DNA from: Benincasa hispida
Lineage: Eukaryota > Streptophyta > Magnoliopsida > Cucurbitales > Cucurbitaceae
Assembly: GCF_009727055.1 (NCBI RefSeq)
Contig: NC_052350.1
Coordinates: 22,321,819-22,385,818, forward strand
Reading direction: 5' to 3'
Length of the DNA: 64,000 nt
Under the pieces are notes generated by a model. It was not told the DNA's origin and made no database searches. It was given only the letters and a program-made list of their open reading frames with translations. The position numbers were made by a program, and so were the translations under genes. This document shows positions 21,694-33,584 of the stretch, in pieces. How positions within the stretch are numbered: position 1 is the first letter of the stretch; each line of letters begins with the position of its first letter.

Positions 21694-22264
21694 TATAATT
21701 AACCATTATATATATATATATATATTAATTTAAATTAAAATTAGTTTTTTTTTAATTTGAATTTTTTGAATTAATAGGAGGGAGTTATGGGTAACTCCCC
21801 TCCCCCTAGGTTTGGGATTGACCTTATCATCTTCATCCTTTGCAGTGTGTTTTACGCAAAACCTCTCTCTCAAAAAACCTCACTACAAATTCTTTTTTCT
21901 ACTCTCAAGTAAAATTCCCTCCCTACCAAAATTAAAAAAGAGGTCTACATATTCTCATCAATTCTCACCCTCCGAAAATACTGAGGTTTCATTGTGGTGG
22001 TATCCGAATTGGGTTTTTGTTTGCTATATCTTTTTGGCATTGGTGGGTTCGTGTTCAAATTGTTTGTGACCGGAGATGATTTAATGAAGAGATCGGTCTT
22101 CAAGGGTTAGTTGAATCAAATCCCTTGTTTCCTTTTTTTCTGTACAATTAAGCATGCAGTTTCAGATTGCATATGATTATTTATCCTTTGAATTTATATA
22201 TATTTCTATAAAAATAAAATTCGGCTACAATCTTCTTTTGGATGGAGTGTTCGTGCATCCTTCA
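20332..22264 (+). mobile_element. Solo LTR A (1,933 bp, TGTTGGG family)
   Basis: Starts TGTTGGGATTGATGCCCTAA and ends CATCCTTCA. The flanks are GTAAA (20327-20331) and ATAAA (22265-22269), a target duplication with one change. There is no gag or pol next to it, so it is a solo LTR. Its first 20 bases match solo LTR B at 45730 with single differences, and several internal phrases recur there (GGTCCATAAGGTCCCCTTGG; CATTAGAGGGATCAGTG). It contains a (TA)n run at about 21657-21690. The AT-rich tract 21410-21780 precedes a C/T-rich U5. No credible ORF. Confidence 0.75.
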
Positions 22265-24010
22265 ATAAAAACCACCGCTCAAACTGTACCCCAACTTAAT
22301 CATGTTGGTGCAGATCAATATGCACAATGACCTTTTTCCTTCCGTATGTACATGTAGGTCAACATTTACACCACTGAAACACATTCGTGTGGTGTATTTG
22401 GAAACATAACCATATCATTTACTTCTTAGAAACACATTCTAAAGGTGTATCGGAAAACATAACCATAACATTTACACCTTAGAAACACATTCCCAAGGTA
22501 TATCGGGATACATAACCATATCATTTACACCTCAAAAATACATCCACGAGGTGTATGGGGTAATCACACGAGTACAAGATCCAATGCATTTAAAATCACT
22601 TTTATGATAAATCTCATAACTCATAACCTTTAGTCATATATATACATGCTTTGTCGTCACTCTGAAATCGTTTAGAATAAAACATACGAGATGTTCTTAA
22701 AAATATGACTTCAGCTGAACATATCACATTACTGGAAATTCGTAAAGCTTTGAGCAATTCTTCTAAAACCATACATAATCATAAAATTTCATAAAAATTT
22801 AACTAATAATAAATTACTTCGTAAAATAAACCACTCACACATCAATATATAGTTTATACTAAAAGTTTTGATAATATCCACTCACAGAATCGTAGGCAAT
22901 GCTAATTTCAGTTCAACCTGGAGTTCCAATAACTATAAGATTATTTCAAAATAATTAAAAATAACCATCATTCGTTTAGATTAGTTCTCAATTCTAACTG
23001 CAATTTCTCCCTCATCTTTTCTTTTCTCGGTAAATTTGTCCTTTCCTTTGATCAAATTGCATTCCATTCTATTTCCAAGTCTTTCCCCCACCCTTTTAGC
23101 TTCTCCTAACACCTTTCCTCTCTAAAACCCACGTGAATAGCCCTTTAATTGTACCAACCAACATATTTTATTTTTCCCTCAATTCTCTTCTTCTCCTCTG
23201 AAAGTTTCTTTAATCTTCCCCTTAACTTAAATGTTTCCTTTACCTCTTGAGCTTAATTAATTTTGATTTTTATACAAGGTGGGGCTCTAATTCCGTTCCC
23301 AAAAAGCTTTTACCTTAGTTCATTTCATTCCATTACACAGTTAACAAGAATAACCCAAATTAAACAATCCATTCACAATAAAACTTAAATCCATAAGATG
23401 TTTTAATACCTATGCCATTAATTTTTTGCCTCCTCCATCATTTTAGCTCTTAATCTTTCTCTCTTAAAAAGATCATCTTTATCTAGGAAGAAAACCCACA
23501 AGTATAAAGCAAATTTTTTTTCATAATTTTGTCTCACTAGGATTGATTACAGTACTTACCAAATCTCAATCCTATCTCGTGTAACCTCTGCAATTTCCCT
23601 CTTTCATTTCTTCATTTTTTGTTTTCTCCATTATCAACTCTTCCTTCTCGTTCTCTCTCTCTCTAGCTTCACGATTCCAGTGAGCTAGCTTCCCTTTTTC
23701 TTTTGTTTTTTGTTTTTTGTTTTTTTTTTTGTTTTTTTTGTAATTTTCTTTTTCAATTTATTTCTAATATCAAATTATTAAATCCACCAGCCACCTGTCC
23801 ACATTAAACAACACCAACACATCTAACACTTGCCCCCTTAACCATACACTTCTTTAAAAATTTTAGTAGTTATTTACTTAATCAATTTAATCAATCAATT
23901 AATTATTTCTATTTATTTTAGTTTTAGTTTTAGTTTTAATTAAAAAAAACCAACAATTATTTTACTTTTTACTTTTGTTTATTAATCTTTTTCCCCCCAA
24001 AGATATAAGA
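22265..24010 (-). mobile_element. Gypsy-like LTR, minus strand, fragment 2 (right limit uncertain)
   Basis: Continues the minus-strand LTR interrupted at 20332. It has four 53-bp tandem units (22365-22570), placed as in the LTR at 1232-2412, and a C/T-rich stretch (22990-23760) that would be purine-rich leader on the minus strand. No coding sequence is seen. The right end could not be fixed. MULE-type sequence is back by about 24050, because a duplication of that segment lies at 24336. A TTATG at 24014-24018 matches the 5 bp before 19841, but the adjoining sequence does not show a TG terminus. Confidence 0.35.
22365..22570. repeat. Four 53-bp tandem repeats
   Basis: Units start at 22365, 22418, 22471 and 22524 (exactly 53 bp apart). 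Each reads roughly TTTACACCTTAGAAACACAT then TC...AGGTGTATCGG and CATAACCATA. The fourth is cut short. Likely reiterated U3 modules of the minus-strand LTR. Confidence 0.85.
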
Positions 24011-25511
24011 AAGTTATGTCCTTGCACTATGCCAAAGAGAAGGAATTAAAGTCTTGTAGTTCTTTTAGTTTTATTTATTTCCAATGATATACTATATAAA
24101 GTTTATTAACAACATTTTCATTTTTTTATTGGTATACTAATATCTACAAGAAAATTGTGATAAAGAAAAAAAAAAAGAAAAAGAAAGAAGAAACCACTAT
24201 TATTGATGAAAAAGAGGTACACATCTAGTTCAATAGTAGGTTATTGCTAGTATATTTTTTTAGATTTCAAGTGTGTTGGTCATTAAAGTCTATCACTGAT
24301 AGAATATTATCATTTTTTATTGGAGTCCACAATATCTAGTTCTTTTATTTTTTTTTTTCAACGATAGACTATATCATGGAAAAAGTATATTGACAACTTC
24401 TACAATTTTTTTATTTTTATTGATACACTTATATAATATTTACAAAAGATTGAAGACAATGAGGAAGAAGATAATAGACATGAAAAATGGTAAAAAAAAA
24501 TGGTGCATGATAGAGCAAAAAAGTGAAAGTATAACGATTGTCACATTTCCTATATTGCTTTATGATTTATAGACTCAATATATATTTATAAACTTATAAT
24601 TAAGTATTGACATTTCAGGTTATTCAAGAAAAGACAGATACAACAATGAATGTTGAAAATGTTAGACCGAAAAGACAACCTAAACGTTAAAGAAGATGTT
24701 GGAGAATGCAAATGACCAGAAGATTGCAAAAGACGAACAAAAAGATGCAAAAGACCAAAAGAAAGCTTCTCCAAAACAAACAAGACATTCTTCTAGAATC
24801 AAGGATTGTGTCCCTAGTTTTGACTTAAAAATCTCTCAGATGTAATAATGTAGTTATGACTTAGTTTAATATTGTGGCTACTATACCTTAGTTTTCGTGA
24901 ATACTGCAGTACATTAAAATTGTGGGATATTATAACTTAGTTTTTGTGGATACAATAATACTATCAGTGATATAAAGGACTCATGATAGACTTCACAGTC
25001 ACATTATCTTCATATGTAGTTCATTTTATTATATAAATATAGAAAATATTGGATCATTAGTTGAATCAGTGCAAAATTTGTCCCTTTGTGCTTTCTATTT
25101 TAAAGTTCTAAGGATCAAGCCCTTGCTATTATGTAATGGGTGCTAAAGTCTACCAGCGATAGATCAAAGTCAATGATAGACCAATATCAGTGATAGAAAT
25201 CACAGTGAAATTACTAGAAATTGATGTTACTTTCTTTCATATGTACTTAATTTTTTGTTTTTATTCTATAAAAATATGTTGGAAAATTTTGTACTTTCTA
25301 TTGAGAAAAAGTTCCAAGGACTAAAACAAGTGGTATTCTTTAATGTATCTTGAAGTCTATCAGTGACATTACTTCATATTGAATAAGAAGCAAATTGAAT
25401 ATATATACTATTGACAAAAATGAAAAAAAAAAAAGGTTCTATATTTCTCAAGTAGAATATTATGTTCTTATGAATAATTAACAATCACACCAATGGTAAA
25501 AATGGTAAATC
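24011..25511. other. MULE middle: noncoding with duplicated segment and motif copies
   Basis: A degenerate duplication of about 115 bp starts with TTGTAGTTCTTTTAGTTTTA near 24053 and TCTAGTTCTTTTATTTTTTT near 24337. TCTATCACTGATAGA is at about 24291, and further copies lie near 24960, 25147-25200 and 25358. A short basic segment with KRQPKR (about 24660-24690) may be the tail of the DUF1985-type gene. No other coding signal. Confidence 0.45.
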
Positions 25512-25559
25512 CTACAACATTGTAAAAATGGTAGCAACATATACATTCACATCTATAAA

Positions 25560-28057
25560 AATCACATTGATAGTAAATGCTATATTATTATATAGATGGT
25601 GAAAATTTATACATTCTACATTGTGACCAGCACGACGACAATGATTGCACTTTGTATGACTTTTTTGCTCACCAATTGATAATGTTCTTTGTTTTCGAGG
25701 TCGGCCTGCTAGATGTTTAACAATTGGAAGCAATATATTCATGTCAATCCCTGTAGGCTTCCAATTAGCATGATTCCAAACTGGACGAACATAACCAGCA
25801 TAATACGAAATCAAGGTACTTGACAAAAAATACTTAGGAACAAAAGAGTAAGTATCCATATTGCGCCTACAAGGAACAACAAGTGCATGGGCACATGAAA
25901 TTTCATCAAGATCCCAAACACGACAGGTACATGATTTGGAATCTAAATGTACCATAAATTGATTTCTTCTATCAATCACATGAAATTCAACACCATTAAT
26001 TGCATTAACTTGAGAAAAATGACACATCGACAATAAATTAATTAAGATCCAACTATCTGGATCAATCAACAATAGAAGCCTATCACTGACAGAAGTTAAT
26101 TACCGATAGATTTTACAATATTATCCATGAAAACAAGTAACTCTTACCGTGAAGCTGTTTGATATTTGATGTGTGTTCATAACTTTTTCTCAGCATAGCT
26201 AGTCAAAATAGTTTTCATACAATATAAAACTTTACTTTTATCATAAAACCATTTTTGAAGTAATTGTCTGATAGAATCAAGTAGTGATACCACATGTAAA
26301 TCTCTAAGCTCTTTTAGAATTACATTTAAGCATTCTAAAATGTTTGTAGTCATCATCTGATATCTTCTCATTGTACAATATGCACGAGCCCACTTTTCAA
26401 AACCAACCTTACTAAGATAGTCTCATATGTTAGGATATATAGCCTCAATCCATCTCATATTCAACTCAAAATCAACAACAATATATGCTTTTCCACATAA
26501 AAAATACATATTATCAATAGAAGAGTTCTTATATGTTAACTTCAAACTTCTCAAAAGGTGTTCCAAATTAATATAATATTTAGCAATTGGAAAAACGTTT
26601 TAAATACTTTTTGGAATACTTAAATGTTGATTAGATATAATAACTAAACCTTCTCGATGCTCTAAACTTCTTTTTATATTCTCAAAAAACCATCTCCATG
26701 ATGCATCATTCTTGGAGTCTATAATACTAAAGGCAAGAGGAAAAATCTTATTGTTACCATCAATTGTTGATGCTGTCAAAAGAGTTCTACCATATTTACA
26801 TTTCGAAAAAGTGCGTCAACTGATATGTTTGGTCTCCAATATTTCCACCCTTCAATACACGATCCAATTTCCATAAAACAATACTTAAAATGTCCCTCGA
26901 AATCAGTTTTATACGCAGTGAATGAACTTGTAATAAAAAAAAAAAAGATATATCAAAGAATAATTACATGTTGTTTTATAATAGATCTATCATTGATAGA
27001 CTAATGATTTGCTCAGTTACTATAATACCTAACATTGATAAACTAATATCAGGGATAGACCATATCCATTAAATAAGTCTATCAAATATTGATTACATAC
27101 TCATTGAAAGATCGATTGATGAAAAATAAAGGATATGGAAAAAAAAACTTAGATTCATTTCTTTCAGCTTCGTAAAAAATTTTGGATCGAGACATAAGAT
27201 TCCTTTGCATCACCATTCGATGACTTCATAATATATTATTTCCCCCTTCAAATTTTATAGTAGCTAACATTTACCCAAAATTTAGTACGCACATGAATCA
27301 TGATATCATCCGGAGTCAGTTGGTCACAAGGGCTAAAATCTTTTATCATACAACTACCAATCAATGATGAAGATGCTTGTCTATAGGAAGTTTGAATAGC
27401 ATTTATAAAACAATTGTGATTAGCAATATACTTCCTAAAGTTTCCATAGTTCCCCACCCTTATAACGAGATGCACGAACTACCATTGACAATATTGAAAT
27501 TTAGAATTTGATCTCACAATCTTGAACTCAAAGTTATTCTTTGTAGCTATGTAGTAAATAAACTTTGACATTATTTCCTTACTAGCAAACATGTCCTTCT
27601 CTTTCAAATCAACTGTAGAAGACAAGCTATTAATATGAACATTCCTTAGAATATTGAAATCATCATTAATTGGAGAAGAAGACGACATAACTCATAGAAA
27701 ATTATCAAATCCACTATTGGAAACTCCTTCTAAAAGCATATCAGTGTCATAAACAACAAGTGGATGTCTTGTACTTTGTACTTTTTTCTTTAACTAAATT
27801 AAAAAAATCAAGCAACATCGTTATATTCATGAATTTCAACCACAGTTTGAATGCTATTGATACCAAAATCCAATAAGATCGACAATTGTATTGAAGAAAT
27901 AGATGCATCCAATTGAAATTTCCTTTAATGTTAAACTCACAAAGTTTTCAAAACACATAATCTCATCGACAAATACGCCTTTAGTCTTATAATTCAAGTA
28001 ATTATGTTTATCATCCCATTGTCCATCATGAAACACCACTACTGCAAGCTTAATCAT
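25560..28057 (-). pseudogene. MULE transposase (MuDR-type), degraded
   Basis: DDE transposase of a Mutator-like element; it would bind the terminal repeats and cut in the nucleus. Reading leftward from the ATG at 28057: an N-terminal domain (KLAVVVFHDGQWDDKHNYL); after a frameshift, the MuDR DNA-binding region (27688-27248, FASKEIMSKFIYYIATKNNF; then WFVHLVIRVGNYGNFRKY); an intron-like gap with TCTATC motifs (about 26960-27150); the MULE catalytic region (about 26830-26400, LLTASTIDGNNKIFPLAFSI, WRWFFENIKRSLEHREGLVI); TTNILECLNVILKELRDL (about 26350); a SWIM finger CTCRVWDLDEISCAHAL (about 25870-25925); and a terminal CNHCRRAGHNVEC knuckle one residue short of the usual spacing. Several frameshifts and stops, so inactive. 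Confidence 0.8.
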
Positions 28058-28930
28058 ATTTCCAAATTACTACAGGAAACACAAATTAAACTCATAACAT
28101 TGATATACTAGTATAATAAATAGAAAACAATATCAATCAGTGATAGACTAAAATATGTATCTATCAGTACTAGACTCTATTATTAGACGAATATCAGTGA
28201 CAGGAAGTTCATAACTGATTGAAAAAAAAAGTGTAAATATAAACCAAAATAGAAATTAACTCATGAAACCTCAAAGGAAAATGAAAGTAGTTGAAACTTG
28301 TAGAGATCATCAAATTGACTAATAACATCAACATACTTCAATTAAACATCAATGAAACCTAAAACAGTACAAAATTAAAACAAATTTAAAAAACCTGGAT
28401 GGAAATGAATCCAAAAACTGAGGAAGAATTGCAACCTAGATCCGAGAGAAAGAATTACACGAGCAAATGATGAAATGAATTTAGATAAAAAAAAAATTGA
28501 GAGGATCAGAAATCACAAGTAGAAATACTAAATCGTGAGTAGAATTACTAAATCGTGAGCAGAAAACTGATCAATTGTTATTCTCAGAATCGGACAACAA
28601 AAAATGAAAAAGATGTATTTGAAAAATAGCCATGAATTTGAGGAAAAAGAAGACAGATGCAAGCGGGAGAATGGAAAAGCCTACTTGAAAATCATGCATG
28701 AAGAAGACGGCAGAGACGAAAAAAAAGTATAGAGACGCGGACATGAAGAAGATGTGGGTGGAAGAAGGTTATTTTAAGAATAAAAAAGGAAAATTTACAG
28801 ATTTTCCTAAATATTCTATGTATACAATTAATTTTAGAAAATGATATATATTTATTTATTTATATTAAAAAAACACCTACTACAAATTTCCATATATTAT
28901 TATACATGTACATAGTGGCCACCATTAGTT
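28058..28930. other. MULE right arm: transposase leader, noncoding
   Basis: TCTATCAG / AATCAGTGATAGAC copies lie near 28130-28200. A purine-rich stretch with GAAGAAGA repeats (28400-28760), C/T-rich on the minus strand, is a plausible 5' leader of the transposase. The element end is expected near 28.8-28.93 kb, but no inverted repeat partner to the left arm was recognised. Confidence 0.4.
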
Positions 28931-30268
28931 TTTGCAGCTGGTTTTGCTTCGTATTTCACCAATAGGGGTTAGTGAAAAAGAGAGAGAAAAAAGCTTAGTT
29001 TCGATCTCATTAGCCTCCAAATCAAAGTTGTTTTGTAGTCAAAGTGCAATTATTTGTCATCTCCTCGAATCATTAAAGCACTCATCCTTTTGAAGCTTTG
29101 ATGGAAACTTCTAATGAAAATTATTTTTTAAATGATAAAATATATATATTTGAAGAAAAATGTTCAAGTTTAAACAATATCTAAAGGGCTCCACACTAAT
29201 GAGTTGTTTGGAAGTTTGAATTAATGCAGCTAAGGTTTAGGTAGATGAATTTGTTATTAATAAAAATAATTATGGCAGAGTTAGAAATTTTGTAAGAGGT
29301 AGTATGTAATTCAAAGAATTGTACAAAAATGTTAAAAAAAAAAATTCATAGCTCGATAGATTAACTATTTTAGTACATATTATAACTGTGCTCTACAAAT
29401 TTTCATGTTTTGAAATCGATCTAACTTTTTTGAATGGAAAAATATAATTCTGAAATTGATAAAGACTCTGTTGTAAGTGTACTCTACAAACTTGATCTTA
29501 AATATTATTATTATATTTAGAAATTTAGAATGTGAAAATGAAAATATTTAGATTGAAGTGTGGCCCATTGCTCCTACCAAAATTCAATTTTAAATTAAAT
29601 TAAAATTAAAAAATTGCGTTGACAAAATTTACTCTCTCAATGTGTGTCTTATTTATCATTACACCATCTTTGAAATTTAGTAAGGATTTTAGTTTTTTTT
29701 TTTTTATATATATTATTAAATATTATTTATATTATATTAAAAATATAAAATACGATAAATTGAGCGTGGCACGTGTCTCTTATCCCTTCGTGGTTCTACA
29801 CAACTTATGAACTTACCAAAATTTGGATTTATATATTTTTACCAAAAAAATAGTTTCAACTTCTTCACCAACTATAAACAAATTTAATTGGTGTCACTTC
29901 TATCTTAAATAAAGTTTCATTCCTATTTTAATTTTTAAACTTTGATATTTATTTTTTAATTATAATGTCTAAACTTGTGTACTTTTCTTTTAGATTTATG
30001 TAAAAATAAAATTTATTCAAGATGTCGACCTTTATTTTCAAATTAATTAATTGTACTTTTGGTAGAATTAGAGACTTTTCTTTTCAAATTAATTAATTGT
30101 TCATTAGATTCATATCAAAATACTTCAAGTAACAACTAAAATACAACCTTTTAAAATTTTAGAGACTTAAAAACACAAAGATTAAAGTAATAAACGAAGT
30201 TTATCATTTTAGGTTTAACCATAAGTAGTAGAGGATTTGAACTTTCAACATTATCGAAAACACATATA
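28931..30268. other. AT-rich intergenic DNA, no feature seen
   Basis: No gene, RNA gene or clear repeat found. Short frames (for example 29619-29810) are low in complexity. Confidence 0.5.
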
Positions 30269-30915
30269 TCTATATCTATATTATATAAAATAGGCTATGG
30301 GAGAGAAACTTTTGATATCTTAGATAATTTTCCACTTAAATTATTAAATAAAAATTTCTCCTTATTTTTTGCACTCGTGTTAAAAGAAAAAATATTTTAA
30401 AAATTATATTTTATATCTAATTTTCATTAAGAGACAAAATTTATGTTATCTAAAAACCTACTATTCACATTAAATGATAGAAGATTTTTTTTTTTTTTTT
30501 GAAAAATTACACTTTATCTTTAATTCACATTAAAAGAAATTTAAATCATATTTTATCTATAATTTAGATTAAAAGAAAAAAATTTAATTTTTTTACTATT
30601 TCTATAAATAATTTGATATGTTTTTTATATGCGAAAAATTTTCTTTTATCTATGATTCACATTAAAAGAAAAAAGTTAAAAATAAGTTAAAAATAATAAT
30701 TATTGTATTGAGTAATTGAGTCAGATAAATATATTTACCACATCCCAATAAATTAATTGTTTGTGTTGCTTTTATAGGGAATCTTTTTAGTTACGTTGTA
30801 CATTTAGTTCTTTCACTAATTTGATTTTGGGTCTCTAAATTTCTACATATTGTTATACTGTTTGTCAATATTTCTTATATTAAAATTATTCTATTTGTTC
30901 TTATAAAATATTTAA

Positions 30916-31225
30916 AGTTAAATTGTAAATTTAATTCCTATGTTTGGAGAAAATTAGAATTTAATTCCTATAATTTTAATTAAAATTTAGTTCTTATCGT
31001 TCGTTAAAACCTTTATAAATAGTTCCTATAGGAGGGACCATTTATAAAAATCTTAACAAACTATAGGGACTAATGATGAGGTTTCATTAAATTGTAGGGA
31101 CTAAATTCTAACTTCTTTCTTTATTTTTTTTTTTTACTTTGATTCAATTAAATTATAACTTTTAAAATTATAGAAACTAAATTTTAAATTTCTTCAAATT
31201 ATAGGGACCAAATCACAATTAAACC
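30916..31225. repeat. Fold-back / MITE-like element (about 310 bp)
   Basis: The ends are inverted and imperfect: TTAAATTGTAAATTTAATTCCTAT near 30918-30940 against GGTTTAATTGTGATTTGGTCCCTAT (reverse complement of 31201-31225). Inside, TAGTTCCTATAGGAGGGACCA (about 31018) and repeated TATAGGGACTAA words in both orientations allow long hairpins. No reading frame. No clear target duplication. Confidence 0.5.
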
Positions 31226-32129
31226 AATATTTAATCTAATGCTAATCTATTCTCGAATTTCAGACACCTCTAACCTATGCTAGTATTATACGTAGTTTTA
31301 TAAACTATTTCATGAAGATATCAACTAATGTAATGTATGGAGCGTAAAAATCATCACATATGTTAAAATTTTACCATTTAAATTATGAACCTTAATTATT
31401 TAAAAATGTATCAATTTAATTTTTACCTATTAGTAACCCATTTGAGAAATGGTTAAAAGTATATGCACATGAGTTTACCAGATTACAAAAACAAGCTTTA
31501 TCATGGTGTTTAATTGAAGAAAAAAATTGCAACATTTTTTTTAGCAATAGGGTGGGAAAAAATTACAACATTTACAAAAGTTTTGAATTTTAATGAAATT
31601 AATGGTTTATAATAAGATGCGACTTTCTTGCCAACTTTGTGGTAACTTTTAATGTTTTCTAAAAACATTGACATCTAAAATAATTTCTTTATAAAATGGA
31701 AATTTAAAGATTTAAACTTAAAACTTGACAGGGATGAAAATCAGATTTTTTTTTTAGTAAAATTTTCTTTTACTTAAAAAAAAAAAAAAAAAAAAAATTA
31801 TAACTATAACTTTTTAGAACGTTTCACTTTTATATCATTAGATGATCATCATTTGAATATGTGAACTGATTTTCACATCATTATTTGAATAGCCCCCACT
31901 CTATTTATTTTATTTTAATTTATTTATAAGGATCATAATGGCTTGAATGACCTTGTTATGTAAATGAATTCATATTACAACTTCAATTTATGATGCACGA
32001 ATTATTAGAGAAGTCCACACTTAAAATTGAAATAACCCAACTTCAAGAACCTTACCTAACAGAAAAAAGAAAATTAAACAATATGTTTCCCAATTTGAAC
32101 AATATTTATTAGAAAAGAAATGACAATTA

Positions 32130-32320
32130 GAACGTTTCATTTTGAAATGAAGTTCCTCAAACAAAATACAACAACAAAATAACAGATAGTGAATAAAAAA
32201 TAAACACACAGAAGTTGGTAACCCAATTCGGTGATAAACCACCTACGTTTGGAGACAGTGTGTCCAGAAAAATAATCCATCAATAATCGATAATAATATT
32301 ATTAATCATCATCATCAACA
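32130..32320. repeat. Possible LTR scrap (weak)
   Basis: GAAGTTGGTAACCCAATTCG and ACCACCTACGTTTGGAGACA (about 32211-32260) are phrases of a kind often seen in plant LTR sequence. No partner or boundary is visible. Confidence 0.2.
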
Positions 32321-33584
32321 TTGAAAAGCATATATTACTTTAAAGTTGTTTCACAGACCTTGTTTTTGCCTGCTATGGAACCTACACATGAGGTCAGTAT
32401 TTTTAATTAATTAATTTATTTACATTTGTTATCATATTTTGATTTTATTTTAAATGAAATAAAATGAAATTAGTTTTAAATTGATTTAATTATGAAAGTT
32501 TAGATTCTAAATTGATTTAACTATTAAAAAAAAATCAATTTCCATGTTTCCTTTTCTCATAATTTTTTTACTTCATTTTTTCTTCCCCTTTGCTTCAAAC
32601 AACTCCCTCTCTCTCTCCCTCCCTGCCTCCCTTTCTCTCATTCAAAATGTAATGGTGTGTGCTTATGAGTACTTGATTTTGGTATCAACTAAAATCTTGG
32701 ACGTACTTAAATATAAACTTAATATGTTGAAATATATGTAATTTGATCATATAACTTATACAGAATCTGCTCAATAGTACTTTTCAGTGTGAGACAAAAT
32801 GGTAGTGTGGCTTTATCATAAGCCATATTCAGTGGTTTCTTCCTTTTATTTGAGTAAGGTACAAAGGAAAAATCTTTTTGGTGACCTAATAAAGGTTTTT
32901 GAAGTCAAGTAGAGAATGTGTGAGATAGATAACAATGAAAAAGAAAATAAATACCATCATGATATTCAATTGCAACAATTTCATTGAATAAATTCCTATT
33001 AATATTGTAAATATATAATAAAATTGTGGACTAAAACATGTTTTTTTTTAAAAAAAAAATTAGTTCAAATTTAAGTAAGGAAGAATACAAGTTTTGTTTT
33101 TATGAATTTACTTCGCTAATCTCAATTTTAGAATTTCTAAGCTCTCACAAAGCATAACCCTTTTTTCCCATAAAAACCCAAACACAAAATCAAAACCATA
33201 CTGACAAACAAATAATCCAAACCCTCTTGTTGACTTTGATCCTCCAAAATAAGACAAAAATAACCCCTTTTTTACCAACATAACCATGTCTGAATGCAAC
33301 AAAACATTTCTACTAAATTCACATATTATTACAAATATATATTTATATGTATGGTCACCCTATAATAAAACTTTTAAAATAAAATAACAACACAATAATA
33401 ATAAAGAGAGAGCTTTTGATGAAATATAAAGTGGAATTTAGAATAATCTGTGTTTGCATTAGTGGATCACAAATTGACCTGAGACAATACATTGAAAACC
33501 ATGCATATTATAAGTAATCAATGAAAACAAAAAAGAACTTAAATTTGTCAACTTATCTATATCTCTACCAGGCTATTGAGAAGA

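Larger units (their letters stand above)
11400..28930. mobile_element. Mutator-like element (CUMULE-like), heavily nested
   Basis: Outer element of the central window. The right arm holds a minus-strand MULE transposase (25.6-28.06 kb). The left arm holds a plus-strand DUF1985-type gene (18.65-19.8 kb), with a 5'-UTR-like region around 11.7-12.0 kb. The arms share a dispersed near-palindrome, TCTATCAGTGATAGAC, found about 12.1-12.3, 18.3-19.4 and 24.3-28.2 kb and missing from the inserted elements. Melon CUMULE elements are known to carry a transposase plus a Ulp1/DUF1985 gene, so this fits. Nested insertions: copia 2 (12387-18324) and a Gypsy-like LTR (19841-about 24000) with a solo LTR (20332-22264) in it. 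Terminal inverted repeats were not identified; both ends given are approximate (the left lies in the AT-rich segment 11.37-11.60 kb, the right near 28.9 kb). Confidence 0.6.

Noticed and set aside
21812..22069. 85-codon frame in solo LTR A
   Set aside because: Lies in the C/T-rich U5 part of the LTR. Its composition explains the frame.
24603..24840. Independent small gene with KRQPKR
   Set aside because: Too short and basic, with a stop. More likely the tail of the interrupted DUF1985-type gene.
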